Below, piece by piece: positions 51,886 through 60,311 of a stretch of 64,000 bases of DNA (position 1 is the stretch's first letter; every line of letters begins with the position of its first letter). Position numbers and translations under genes: made by a program. The DNA lies in contig NZ_BMMS01000005.1 of the NCBI RefSeq assembly GCF_014646055.1, forward strand, positions 1-64,000, given 5' to 3'. The notes below the pieces were generated by a model, which ran no database searches, was not told the origin of the DNA, and worked only from the letters and a program-made list of their open reading frames with translations. This stretch comes from Wenjunlia tyrosinilytica. GTDB lineage: Bacteria; Actinomycetota; Actinomycetes; Streptomycetales; Streptomycetaceae.

Positions 51886-53547
51886 CACCACGTTCTCGGC
51901 GGAAGGGCTCCCGGCGGAAGGGCTCTCCGGGCGAACGCTCGCTGTGCGACGGCTCTCTGCGCGAACTCTTACTGGGCGAAGACTCCGGGCGGGAAGGCTC
52001 TCGGTGGGAAGGGTTTCGGCGGGAAGGCTCTCGGCGGGAAGGCCTTCGGTGGGAAGCCGGTTGATGGCGTGGTCGCCGGTGGCCCACAGGTACTGCACCG
52101 CGTAGGCGCGCCAGGGCCGCCAGGCGGCGGCGTGGCTGGTGAGTGCCGCGGGGGTGCTCGGCAGGCCGAGGCCCCGGGCGGCCAGACGCACTCCGAGATC
52201 GGTGGGAATGAAGGCGTCCGGATCGCCCAGGGCCCGCATCGCGATGATCTCGGCGGTCCATGGCCCCATGCCCGGTAGGCCGTCGAGTGCGGCGCGGGCA
52301 CGCTGCCAGTCTCCGCCGACCCCGAGGTCCAGGCCGCCGTCGGCGAGCGCGGCGACGAGCGTGGTCAAGGTGGTACGCCGCGTCCTGGGCATGGCAAGTG
52401 CCTGCGGGGCCAGTCCGGCGAGCGCCTCGGGTGTGGGGAACAGATGGGTGAGGCCGCCGTCCGGGTCGGTGACCGGCTCGCCATGGGCCGCCACCAGCCG
52501 GGCGGCGAGGGTACGGGCGGCGGCGGTGGAGACCTGCTGGCCGAGCACGGCGCGGACGGCGAACTCGGCTCCGTCCACGGTCCTCGGCACCCGCCGCCCG
52601 GGGCTCGCGGCGACGTGCGGCGTCAGCGACGGGTCCAGGCTCAGCTGCTCGTCCACGGCTTGGGGGTCGGCGTCGAGGTCGAGCATCCAGCGGCACCGGC
52701 TGATGGCGATGGACAGATCGCGGTGGTCGGTCAGGGCGAGCCGGCAGGCGATGTGATCGGCCATCGGCCGCACGGTGGCGGTGCCATGTCCGTGCGGTAG
52801 GCGCAGCGTGCGGCGGTAGGCGCCGTCACGCCACTCCTCGACGCCGGGAACCCCGGTGGCCGCGAGGTGGCCGAAGAGACTGCCGGGGCACAGGGGTTGC
52901 CGGAACGGCAGCCGCAGCGAGAGGGCTCCGTGTGGGGCGGTGGCGGGCGCGGCGGTGGTCGCGGGGGCCGTGCTCGGCCTGCCGCGGGCGACTCGGGCGC
53001 GCAGTTCGGTCGGGGACAGCGCGAAGACCTCGCGCACGGTCTCGTTGAATGTGCGGATGCTGGAGAAGCCGGAGGCGAACGCCACATCGCCCATCGGCAG
53101 GGTGCTCGTCTCGATCAGCACACGAGCGGTCCTTGCCCGCTGGGCACGGGCGAGCGCGAGGGGCCCGGCACCCAGCTCGGCCAGGAGCCGGCGTTCGATC
53201 TGACGGGGGCTGCAGCCGAGTTGTGCGGCGAGCCCGGGCACGCCCTCACGGTCCACCACGCCGTCGGCGATCAGGCGCATGGCACGGGCGACGAGGTCGG
53301 CGCGGGCGTTCCACTGCGGAGAGCCGGGTACGGCGTCGGGGCGGCATCGCTTGCACGCCCGGAAGCCCGCCTGCTCCGCGGCGGCGGCGCTCGGGTAGAA
53401 CGTCATGTTCCGCGGTTCGGGCGGCGCTGCGGGGCAACTGGGGCGGCAGTAGACGCGTGTGGTCAGCACGGCGGTGAAGAACCACCCGTCGAATCGGGCG
53501 TCCTTGGACTGCACGGCCCGCACGCAGCGATCGAAGTCGGTGTGCAC
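51883..53547 (-). CDS. alkA: Ada-type HTH plus AlkA DNA-3-methyladenine glycosylase fusion
   Basis: The protein is 554 aa. Order: Ada metal-binding domain (VYCRPSC, FRACKRC, four Cys ligands), AraC-type HTH (GVPGLAAQLGCSPRQIERRLLAELG), AlkA N-terminal domain, then HhH-GPD glycosylase (LPGMGPWTAEIIAMRALGDPDAFIPTDLG; Asp in TDLG is catalytic; the quoted motif is cited in two parts). It excises alkylated bases and probably activates adaptive genes. The GTG at 53547 fits the family start VHTDFDRCV. The last ~60 residues are an Arg/Ser/Pro-rich tail with PAESL-type repeats outside the glycosylase fold. Confidence 0.88.
   Translation of the reverse strand: MHTDFDRCVRAVQSKDARFDGWFFTAVLTTRVYCRPSCPAAPPEPRNMTFYPSAAAAEQAGFRACKRCRPDAVPGSPQWNARADLVARAMRLIADGVVDREGVPGLAAQLGCSPRQIERRLLAELGAGPLALARAQRARTARVLIETSTLPMGDVAFASGFSSIRTFNETVREVFALSPTELRARVARGRPSTAPATTAAPATAPHGALSLRLPFRQPLCPGSLFGHLAATGVPGVEEWRDGAYRRTLRLPHGHGTATVRPMADHIACRLALTDHRDLSIAISRCRWMLDLDADPQAVDEQLSLDPSLTPHVAASPGRRVPRTVDGAEFAVRAVLGQQVSTAAARTLAARLVAAHGEPVTDPDGGLTHLFPTPEALAGLAPQALAMPRTRRTTLTTLVAALADGGLDLGVGGDWQRARAALDGLPGMGPWTAEIIAMRALGDPDAFIPTDLGVRLAARGLGLPSTPAALTSHAAAWRPWRAYAVQYLWATGDHAINRLPTEGLPAESLPAETLPTESLPARSLRPVRVRAESRRTASVRPESPSAGSPSAENVV
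51991..52050 (-). repeat. Coding 15-bp minisatellite x4 in the glycosylase tail
   Basis: Units such as GGGAAGGCTCTCGGC occupy 51991-52005, 52006-52020, 52021-52035 and 52036-52050. On the coding strand they give the pentapeptides PTESL, PAETL, PAESL and PTEGL. Confidence 0.9.
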
Positions 53548-53692
53548 CCCGACAGCATCCGCTCCGGTCCCGGGCCCGGTCCAGCGGAAATCCGACATGA
53601 ACGTGCGCCCGCGCGGCACGACGGTGGTGTCGTTTTCCTGCCGGCCTGCCGGCCTGCCGGACCCGCCGGCCGCGAGGTGGTGGACTCCTGCC

Positions 53693-54236
53693 ATGACGAC
53701 CCCTGCCACGTCAGAAGAAACGATCACCGCGTGGAAGTCCCGCCTCCTCGGCAGGGCCCGTCTCTTCCGCTCGCTGCACATCCGTGGCCGACCGCTGGTC
53801 CTGGCCGATGCCTGGGACGTCGCCGGGGCCCGGCTGACCGAGGCCGCGGGCGCCGCCGCCGTGGCCACCACGAGCGGGGGCGCCGCCTGGAGCCTCGGCG
53901 CCGCCGACGGCGAACGCCTCGGCGTCGGCGGACGTCCCGGTCACCGCGGACATCGAGGGCGGCTGCGCCTACACCGCCGATGGGGTCGCCGAGACCGTCC
54001 GGGGTGCGCTCGCCGCTGGGGCTGTCGGGATCGACATCGAGGAGGCCGCCCACGGCGGCCCCTGCCCGCTGCGCCCGGTCGAGGGGCAGTCGGCGCGGAT
54101 CACCGCCGCTCGAGCGGCGGCCGAGGCGGTGGGTGTACCGCTGTTCGTCAACGCCCGGGTGGACGCCTTTCTGGGGGGTGCGGGCGACCCGGACCACCGT
54201 TTGGACGAGACGGTGGTCCGGGACCACGCTCCCGGA
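53693..54236 (+). pseudogene. Decayed isocitrate lyase/PEP mutase-family gene
   Basis: ATG at 53693 begins a frame encoding HIRGRPLVLADAWDVAGARL and AAAVATTSGGAAWSLGAADGERL, the family N-terminus. At about 53920 the homology jumps to another frame: DVPVTADIEGG, AETVRGALAAGAVGIDIE, PLFVNARVDAFL. About 15-20 residues normally found between the two parts are missing, so a small deletion with frameshift is likely. The C-terminal ~90-100 residues are absent, replaced by degenerate ACCGGCGCTC repeats next to the fumarylacetoacetase stop. It is divergent from the Ada-AlkA gene, with a 145-nt gap. Confidence 0.72.
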
Positions 54237-54282
54237 CCGGCGCTCACGGACCGGCGCTCCCCGACCGGCGCTCGACGCGGGG

Positions 54283-55509
54283 CTAGAGCGTGGCGGGAAG
54301 GACCCGGCCGGTGACCTCGCCGAAGCCGATCCGGCCGCCGTCGGGGCCCGGGGCCCACGCGCTGATGGCGACCTCGTCACCGTCTTCGAGGAACGTGCGC
54401 TGGTTCCCGTCGGGCAGGGCCACCGGCTCGCGGCCGGCCCAGGTCAGCTCCAGGAAGCACCCCCGCTGTTCCCGCTCCGGGCCGCTCACCGTGCCGGAGG
54501 CGAACAGGTCACCGGTGCGCAGGCTCGCCCCGTTGACGGTCATATGGGCGAGTTGCTGGGCCGCGGTGTAGTACATGCCGGAAAAGGGCGGCTCGGAGAC
54601 GGTGTAACCGTTGAGGCCGACGGTCAGCCGGATGTCCAGGCCCCAGGGCTCCTCCTTGCTGTCGTCCAGGTACGGCAGGAGCGCCGGATCGCGCGGCGGC
54701 GGGCTCACCCGGGCCGTCGCCAGCGCGTCCAGCGGCACGATCCACGGCGACACCGACGTCGCGAAGGACTTGCCGAGGAACGGGCCCAGAGGCCGGTACT
54801 CCCACGCCTGAATGTCGCGCGCCGACCAGTCGTTGAGCAGGCAGACCCCGAAGACGTGGTCGGCCAGCGCCGGCAGCGGCACCCGCTCCCCCGTACGGGT
54901 GGGTGTGCCGACGACGAAGCCGACCTCTGCCTCGATGTCGAGGCGGCGGGAGGGCCCGAACACCGGTGACGGGTCGTCACCGTCCATGCGCTGCCCGGCC
55001 GGACGGATCACGGGAGTGCCCGAGACGACCACGGTCCCGGCCCGGCCGTGGTAGCCGATGGGCATGTGCTTCCAGTTCGGCGTGAGCGCTTCCGCGTCGG
55101 GCCGGAACATCTTGCCGACGTTGGTGGCGTGGTGCTCGCTCGAGTAGAAGTCGACGTAGTCGGCGACCTCGAACGGCAGGTGCATGGTGGCGTCCTCGAC
55201 CGGGACCAGATGGGGTTCGACGGCCGGGCGCAGTGCGGTGTCGGTGAGCCAGGTGGTGACGGACCGGCGCACGGCCTGCCAGGTGGGCCGCCCGGCCGCG
55301 AGGAACGGGTTGAGGGTGGGATGGTCGAGGATGTCGGCGTTGGGATCGCCGAGGGCCTGGGCGCAGGCGGCGGTGTCGAGGATGTGGTCACCCACGCGTA
55401 CACCGACGCACGCGGTCTCGGGGTCCTGCGGCGTGGTGTAGACGCCGTAGGGCAGATTGTTCAGCCCGAAAGGGGTGTCCTCGGGCAGTTCGAGCCAGGC
55501 GGTGGGCAT
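54283..55509 (-). CDS. fahA: Fumarylacetoacetase
   Basis: The protein is 408 aa, the family length. The N-terminal SH3-like domain starts WLELPEDTPFGLNNLPYG. The catalytic domain has DYVDFYSSEHHATNVG (metal ligand and catalytic His), YHGRAGTVVVSGT, DIEAEVGFVVG, LLNDWSARDIQAWEY, GPFLGKSF, and ASGTVSGPE near the end. It cleaves fumarylacetoacetate, the last step of tyrosine and homogentisate breakdown. The ATG at 55509 has GAGG 8 nt upstream. No hppD or hmgA is adjacent. Confidence 0.93.
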   Translation of the reverse strand: MPTAWLELPEDTPFGLNNLPYGVYTTPQDPETACVGVRVGDHILDTAACAQALGDPNADILDHPTLNPFLAAGRPTWQAVRRSVTTWLTDTALRPAVEPHLVPVEDATMHLPFEVADYVDFYSSEHHATNVGKMFRPDAEALTPNWKHMPIGYHGRAGTVVVSGTPVIRPAGQRMDGDDPSPVFGPSRRLDIEAEVGFVVGTPTRTGERVPLPALADHVFGVCLLNDWSARDIQAWEYRPLGPFLGKSFATSVSPWIVPLDALATARVSPPPRDPALLPYLDDSKEEPWGLDIRLTVGLNGYTVSEPPFSGMYYTAAQQLAHMTVNGASLRTGDLFASGTVSGPEREQRGCFLELTWAGREPVALPDGNQRTFLEDGDEVAISAWAPGPDGGRIGFGEVTGRVLPATL

Positions 55510-55577
55510 GGACGGCGCCTCGTCTCCGGGTCAGGGCTGGTGGCCAGGCCACGGCGGAAGCACGGCGCCGTACGCCC

Positions 55578-55674
55578 GACGTGACCGCGGCACAACAGCC
55601 CACAGCACCACGCGGCCGATGTGACCGCGGGCACGACAGCCCACAGCACCACGTTCCCGATGTGACCGCCGACA
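55578..55674. repeat. 40-41 bp tandem repeat upstream of fahA
   Basis: Units beginning GATGTGACCGCGGGCAC are at 55578, 55618 and 55659 (the last partial). They lie 70-165 nt upstream of the fumarylacetoacetase start, in its likely promoter or leader region. Confidence 0.8.
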
Positions 55675-55685
55675 GCGTAAGGGCT

Positions 55686-55713
55686 GGGCCCGGGACTGGC
55701 TCGTCCCGGGCCC
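55686..55713 (-). terminator. Hairpin terminator after the winged-helix gene
   Basis: An 11-bp perfect stem (55686-55696 with 55703-55713) with a 6-nt loop lies 45 nt beyond the leftward stop at 55758. Confidence 0.75.
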
Positions 55714-55757
55714 GGTGTCGCTCGCGCCTGTCGGAATCGGACGCCCGGCTCGAACGC

Positions 55758-56333
55758 TCAGCCCTCGGCCGGGGCGTACTTGTAGCCGACCCGGCGTACC
55801 GTGACGATGCTGCCGCGGTGGGCGGCGCCGAGCTTGCGCCGCAGCCGTGCGATGTGGACGTCGACGGTGCGGCCGTCCCCGATGTGCCCGTATCCCCAGA
55901 CCGTGGTGACGAGCTGGTCCCGGGAGTGGACGCGGTGGGGGTGGGCCACCAGGTGGGCGAGCAGTTCGAACTCGAGGTACGTGAGCTCGACGGGCCTTCC
56001 CTCGACGTGGGCGGTACGGCGGTCGGTGTCGATGTGGATGCCCCGCTCGGGCACGGCGGCCGCGGCTGTGGCGGCGGCCGGGGTCCCGGCGGGGTCGATG
56101 ACGTCGAGGAGGTGCTCCGTCGGCGCCTGGTCGGCGGGGACGAGGACGATGTAGCCGACCATCGGCGGCTGGTCGGGCCCCGCGGGGATGTGGTGCCCGG
56201 GTGCGGGCAGCCAGGTGGCGCCCGGAGGCAGCGAGTGCAGGAGCGCCGGGGGCGCCTCGTCCGGGCGCACTGCTCGCAGATGCTGGCGGGGCGCGGTGAG
56301 GGCGTGCGGGGTGGGAAGGGTGTTCGTGGTCAT
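55758..56333 (-). CDS. Orphan OmpR-type winged-helix protein without receiver domain
   Basis: The protein is 191 aa. Residues about 100-190 form a Trans_reg_C winged helix (VELTYLEFELLAHLVAHPHRV, TVDVHIARLRRKLG, VTVRRVGYKYAPAEG). The N-terminal ~95 residues, Pro/Ala-rich with ALLHSLPPGATWLPAPG and GYIVLVPAD, do not resemble a response-regulator receiver and contain no phospho-Asp pocket. It may therefore respond to another signal, or simply bind DNA. GAAAGAG precedes the ATG. The downstream fahA gene is separated by a terminator. Confidence 0.8.
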   Translation of the reverse strand: MTTNTLPTPHALTAPRQHLRAVRPDEAPPALLHSLPPGATWLPAPGHHIPAGPDQPPMVGYIVLVPADQAPTEHLLDVIDPAGTPAAATAAAAVPERGIHIDTDRRTAHVEGRPVELTYLEFELLAHLVAHPHRVHSRDQLVTTVWGYGHIGDGRTVDVHIARLRRKLGAAHRGSIVTVRRVGYKYAPAEG

Positions 56334-56750
56334 GTGTCGGCTCTTTCGCGCGAAGTGGACGTGGGTCGTCGTCTTGCGCGGGGCCTGTGCCGGTGACCGG
56401 GGGCCCAGGAGGCGTCCGGTCAGCGGTGGGAGCGGGCCCGCGCGGTGATCGCGCGGCGACAGCAGGCGAGGCCGGAGTGGTAGGCCCTCCGGGACGGCCA
56501 GAACGGCTCGAGGTCGAGGCGACCCACCGCGGAGTTCGTGAAGCTGGCCATGAGGCCATTCAACCAGATGGCGGGCGCGGTGTGACCATGGGGACGCCTT
56601 CGGTGAACGTGCGGCCCCCGGCCCGCGCTCCGTGCGTGGCACGGGGTCCGCCGCACGGGGTCCGCCGTACGGGGTCCGCCGTACGGGGCGGGACGGGGGG
56701 GCTTTCACGCGGCGCTCGGATCCGCGGTCGGATCCGCGCTCACTGCGCGG
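56334..56750. other. 417-nt gap upstream of the winged-helix gene
   Basis: A 43-codon frame at 56420-56551 on the minus strand starts MASFTNSAVG but has no convincing RBS; I do not call it. The part near 56641-56690 is a 14-bp tandem repeat. The promoter of the winged-helix gene and the end of the Pro-rich gene's transcript should be here. Confidence 0.4.
56641..56690. repeat. 14-bp tandem repeat x3.5
   Basis: Units ACGGGGTCCGCCGC, ACGGGGTCCGCCGT and ACGGGGTCCGCCGT run consecutively, followed by a partial unit. Confidence 0.8.
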
Positions 56751-56936
56751 TTACGACGGTCGCATCTGAGGCGCGGGCTCCGGGTCGGGGCCCGGCGGTA
56801 CCGGCGACGGCGGTACGGGGTCGGGGCCGGGTTCCGGCGGCACCGGGTCGGGTGTGGGCCCGGGGTCGGGGATGGGGTCGGGATGCACGGGACCGGGTGC
56901 CGGCCGCGGGCCCGGCGGGACCGGAGGAACGGTCAT
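56751..56936 (-). CDS. Proline-rich 61-residue protein
   Basis: The protein has 61 aa, of which roughly half are Pro. Aspartate, glycine and valine alternate with Pro in PDPIPDPGPTPDPVPPEPGP-like runs. There is no TM segment or signal peptide, so it would be an extended, unstructured cytoplasmic peptide. It is supported as a real gene by AAGGAGG placed 5 nt before the ATG, the best ribosome-binding site in the neighbourhood. It ends QMRPS. Small Pro-rich ORFs of this kind occur in Streptomyces; no function is known. Confidence 0.65.
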   Translation of the reverse strand: MTVPPVPPGPRPAPGPVHPDPIPDPGPTPDPVPPEPGPDPVPPSPVPPGPDPEPAPQMRPS

Positions 56937-57221
56937 GGCTGCCTCCTTGTCGCTTGGCGGCGTCGCATCGCCGCCATTCGCCGTTTCCAGCGTGTGGAGT
57001 GGCTTCGCCTACCCGTTTCGGCCCCGGGAATGCCCTCCTTCGCCATTTCGGGGCGGGTCGTGTGCGCGGCGGCCGTCCTGTCCTGGCGATCACGGCGTGG
57101 CTGAGCGCGTCGCGTCGGCTTCCCGGCCTCCCCGGACACCCCGGTCGAGGAACCGGCGGAAGCGGTGGGCGGCGGGCCCTGGGCCACCGGGGCCTGCCGC
57201 CCACCGCGCTCATGGGCACCT

Positions 57222-58445
57222 CTACCGGATGGGCATCCCGGAGATGGTGCGGGCGATGACCAGGCGCTGGATCTCGGAAGTGCCCTCGAAGATCGTGTAC
57301 ACCGCGGCGTCGCGGTGCATGCGCTCGACCGGGTACTCGCGGGTGAAGCCGTTGCCGCCGAGGAGCTGGATCGCGTTGGCGGTCACCCACTTGGCGGTCT
57401 CGCCCGCGTACAGCTTGGACATCGAGCCCTCGGCCGCGTCGAACGGCTTGCCGGTGGTGGCCATCCAGGAGGCGCGCCACACCAGCAGGCGCGCGGCGTC
57501 GATACGGGTGCGCATGTCGGCCAGGGTGAAGGCGACGCCCTGGTTGTCGATGATGGGCCGGCCGAACTGCACCCGTGTCTTGGTGTATTCGAGGGCCACC
57601 TCGTAGGCGGCTCGGGCGATGCCGACCGCCTGGGCGCCGACGGCGGGCCGCGAGGCCTCGAACGTGGCCATGGCGGCGTTCTTGCCGCGCTCCCCCGCCG
57701 ACGATCCCTCCCTGGCCCGGGCGAGGCGCTCGTCGAGCCTCTCCTTGCCGCCGAGCAGGCAGCGGCCGGGGACCCTGACGTCCTCGAGGACGACCTCGGC
57801 GGTGTGCGAGGCACGGATGCCGTGCTTCTTGAACTTCTGCCCCTGCGACAGTCCGGAGGTGCCGGGGGGGATGATGAAGGACGCCTGCCCGCGGGCGCCG
57901 AGCGCCGGATCGACGGCCGCCACGACGACGTGGACGTCGGCGATGCCGCCGTTGGTGGCCCATGTCTTGGTGCCGTTGATCACCCACTCGCCGGTGGCCT
58001 CGTCGTAGCGGGCCCGGGTGCGCATGGCCGAGACGTCGGAGCCCGCGTCGGGCTCGGAGGAGCAGAAGGCGGCGACCTTGATGTCGTCCACGGTGCCGAA
58101 CATCCGCGGTACCCACTCGCCGATCTGGTCCTCGGTGCCGTTGGCGAGGACGCCGACGGCGGCGAGGGTGGTGCCGACGATCGACAGGGCGATCCCGGCG
58201 TCTCCCCAGAACAGCTCCTCCATCGCGACCGGGACGCTCAGTCCGGTGGGGTCGAAGAACGCCTGCGCGTAGAAGTCCATGGAGTACAGGCCGATCTTGG
58301 CCGCCTCCTGGAGCACGGGCCAGGGGGTCTCCTCGCGCTCGTCCCACTCGGCGGCGGCCGGACGGATCACGTCGGCGGCGAAACCGTGGATCCAGTCGCG
58401 GAGCTGGATCTGGTCGTCGTTGAGCTCGAGCGAGAAGTCGCCCAT
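57222..58445 (-). CDS. Acyl-CoA dehydrogenase
   Basis: The protein is 407 aa. The FAD-binding region has KVAAFCSSEPDAGSDVSAMRT and INGTKTWATNGG. The C-terminal helical domain has TRVQFGRPIIDNQGVAFTLADM, QLLGGNGFTREYPVER and the catalytic Glu in FEGTSEIQRL. This fits short/medium-chain acyl-CoA dehydrogenases feeding electrons to ETF. The ATG at 58445 has GGAGGGG upstream. It is divergent from a TetR gene and two palindromes lie in between, so fatty-acid-responsive repression is likely. Confidence 0.9.
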   Translation of the reverse strand: MGDFSLELNDDQIQLRDWIHGFAADVIRPAAAEWDEREETPWPVLQEAAKIGLYSMDFYAQAFFDPTGLSVPVAMEELFWGDAGIALSIVGTTLAAVGVLANGTEDQIGEWVPRMFGTVDDIKVAAFCSSEPDAGSDVSAMRTRARYDEATGEWVINGTKTWATNGGIADVHVVVAAVDPALGARGQASFIIPPGTSGLSQGQKFKKHGIRASHTAEVVLEDVRVPGRCLLGGKERLDERLARAREGSSAGERGKNAAMATFEASRPAVGAQAVGIARAAYEVALEYTKTRVQFGRPIIDNQGVAFTLADMRTRIDAARLLVWRASWMATTGKPFDAAEGSMSKLYAGETAKWVTANAIQLLGGNGFTREYPVERMHRDAAVYTIFEGTSEIQRLVIARTISGMPIR

Positions 58446-58488
58446 GTCCCCTCCGGAAAACGGCAATCGGCGGCAAGCGCCCCACCAA

Positions 58489-58527
58489 GGTTACTTGCGG
58501 TAACCCAAGTCTGTTACCGACTGGTAA
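58489..58527. promoter_or_regulatory. Two TetR-type operator candidates
   Basis: GGTTAC-n5-GTAACC (58489-58505) and TTACC-GACT-GGTAA (58514-58527) are perfect inverted repeats, 8 nt apart, sharing the half-site GTTAC/TTACC. They lie between the divergent acyl-CoA dehydrogenase and TetR genes, overlapping the AT-rich promoter stretch. Confidence 0.78.
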
Positions 58528-58616
58528 TCCCTGTCAACACTTGAGCGGTCCGGCACTCGTACCCCGGCCGTGGTGTTACGTTCGTGGGCTACCGGCACGG
58601 TCCCAGAGGAGGCTCG

Positions 58617-59270
58617 GTGGACACCAGTAGCCGCAGAGAGGACCAGCAGTTGGCGGCGCGGCGGCGGCGCGAGGAACTGCTGGACGCGGCGAACCGCGTC
58701 GTCCTGCGGGACGGCCCGGAGGCGTCGATGAACGCGATCGCCAAGGAGGCCGGGATCACCAAGCCGATCCTGTACCGGCACTTCGGCGACAAGGGCGGGC
58801 TGTACCAGGCGCTGGCCCAGCGGCACACCGACGCTCTCCTGGACACCCTGCGGGCCGCGCTCGACCGGCCGGGGACGCGCCGCGACCGCGTGGCGGCGGG
58901 CCTGGACGCCTATCTGTCCACGATCGAGGCCAGCCCTCAGGTGTACCGGTTCCTCATGCACCCGAGCGACGAGCCCGCCGAGGGCGACCGCTCGTTCGAG
59001 ACCAGCCGCCATGCCGTACCCATGCTGCGCAGGCTCGGCGAGGAGCTCGCCCACGTGATGGCCGAGCGCATCGACCTCGGCCCGGGCGGCGAGCGGACGG
59101 CGCGGGCCTGGGGGCACGGGGTCGTCGGCATGATGTACGCGGCGGGCGACTGGTGGCTCGCCGAGGAGCACTGCTCGCGCGCGGAGCTGGTCGAGGAGCT
59201 GACGGACCTGCTCTGGGGGCGGCTGACCGTGACTCCGGACCGGCGGCGGGACCGGGCGGAATCCGCCTGA
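58617..59270 (+). CDS. TetR-family transcriptional repressor
   Basis: The protein is 217 aa. The HTH is ASMNAIAKEAGITKPILYRHFGDKGGLYQAL. The C-terminal ligand domain is helical (YLSTIEASPQVYRFLMHP, GVVGMMYAAGDWWLAEEH). TetR proteins divergent from acyl-CoA dehydrogenases usually sense acyl-CoA. GAGGAGG precedes the GTG at 58617. Confidence 0.9.
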   Translation: MDTSSRREDQQLAARRRREELLDAANRVVLRDGPEASMNAIAKEAGITKPILYRHFGDKGGLYQALAQRHTDALLDTLRAALDRPGTRRDRVAAGLDAYLSTIEASPQVYRFLMHPSDEPAEGDRSFETSRHAVPMLRRLGEELAHVMAERIDLGPGGERTARAWGHGVVGMMYAAGDWWLAEEHCSRAELVEELTDLLWGRLTVTPDRRRDRAESA

Positions 59271-59350
59271 GAATCCGCCCGAACCGCCGCCGGGCGCACG
59301 GTCTGCGGGCGACCGGGCGGCGTATCGGCCCGTCAGGCCGCGCGCCGGCG

Positions 59351-59511
59351 CCGATCCGTGATGAGGCCGATCCGTAAACCCGCCGATCCGTAAACCCGCC
59401 GGCCCGGATGCCGCCGGCCCGTGTGCCGCTCCGCAGTGCCGCCGATCCGTGCGCCGCCGATCCGTGCGCCGCCGGTCCGTGCGCCGCCGGTCCGCAATGC
59501 CGCCAAATGCG
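59351..59511. repeat. 15-16 bp tandem repeats between convergent genes
   Basis: Units such as GCCGCCGATCCGTGC and GATCCGTAAACCCGCC repeat with degeneracy across 160 bp, ending 12 nt before the deformylase stop. Confidence 0.85.
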
Positions 59512-59522
59512 TAGACCCGATG

Positions 59523-60065
59523 TCAGGCCGTGTACCAAGGCGCGCGGCGGACCGCCCGTTCGGCCCTGATCCGCGTCAGCCCGGAGAGGTGGTCCAGGAA
59601 GAGGCCGCCTTCGAGGTGGCCGCACTCGTGCTGGAGGCAGCGGGCGAAGAAACCGGTGCCGGTCACCCGCACCGGCTCGCCGCGGCTGTCGAAGCCCTCC
59701 ACCACCGCGATGTCGTACCGAGGGGTGCGGGCGCGCACCCCCGGTACCGATAGGCACCCCTCCTCGCCCGTGACCATGACACCGGCGGTCTCCACCAGCC
59801 GCGGATTGACGATGTGCCCGAGATGGCGGCGGTCCTCGTCGTCGGGGCAGTCGTAGACGAAGACGCGCTTGGCCACACCGACCTGATTGGCGGCGAGCCC
59901 GACGCCGTCGGCCGCGTACATGGAGGCGAACATCGACTCGACGAGCGCCTCCAGGCTCTCGTCGAACTCCGTGACGTGCTCGCTGCGGCCGCGCAGCACG
60001 GAGTCGCCGAGGAGTCTCAGCGGATGGACGGAACCGGTCGAGCCGGGGATGGTGCCGCGTGCCAT
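59523..60065 (-). CDS. def: Peptide deformylase
   Basis: The protein is 180 aa. Motif I is GVGLAANQVG, motif II is EEGCLSVPG (the Cys metal ligand) and motif III is QHECGHLEG. HExxH is intact but the usual third residue pair is Cys-Gly rather than x-Asp. It removes N-formyl groups from nascent proteins. The ATG at 60065 has a weak RBS. Streptomyces genomes often carry several def genes; this may not be the principal one. Confidence 0.88.
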   Translation of the reverse strand: MARGTIPGSTGSVHPLRLLGDSVLRGRSEHVTEFDESLEALVESMFASMYAADGVGLAANQVGVAKRVFVYDCPDDEDRRHLGHIVNPRLVETAGVMVTGEEGCLSVPGVRARTPRYDIAVVEGFDSRGEPVRVTGTGFFARCLQHECGHLEGGLFLDHLSGLTRIRAERAVRRAPWYTA

Positions 60066-60311
60066 GGCGGACAGCGTAGAGGCTGGGTCCGCGGCGTCCG
60101 CGCGGAGCCGAGGAGCGGCGATTCGGCACGGCCGAAGGGGCGGCGCGTGCAGCGCCGGGGTCGGTGCCGGAGCCGGGAGTCGCTAGGCTGAGGCGCGAAG
60201 CCCCCGCCGAGACGTGCTGCCGCCGTGTCGCGGCAGCACTTGCCGGTGGGGGCCTCCAGGGGTTGGCGCGTCACCGGCGGCCGGGCCGGGATTCGAGGAG
60301 GAGCACACACG

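Noticed and set aside
56420-56551. 43-codon minus-strand ORF (MASFTNSAVG...) as a possible leader peptide
   Set aside because: No clear RBS, no regulatory codon run, and it is followed by a gap of about 85 nt before the next gene. Possible but unsupported.
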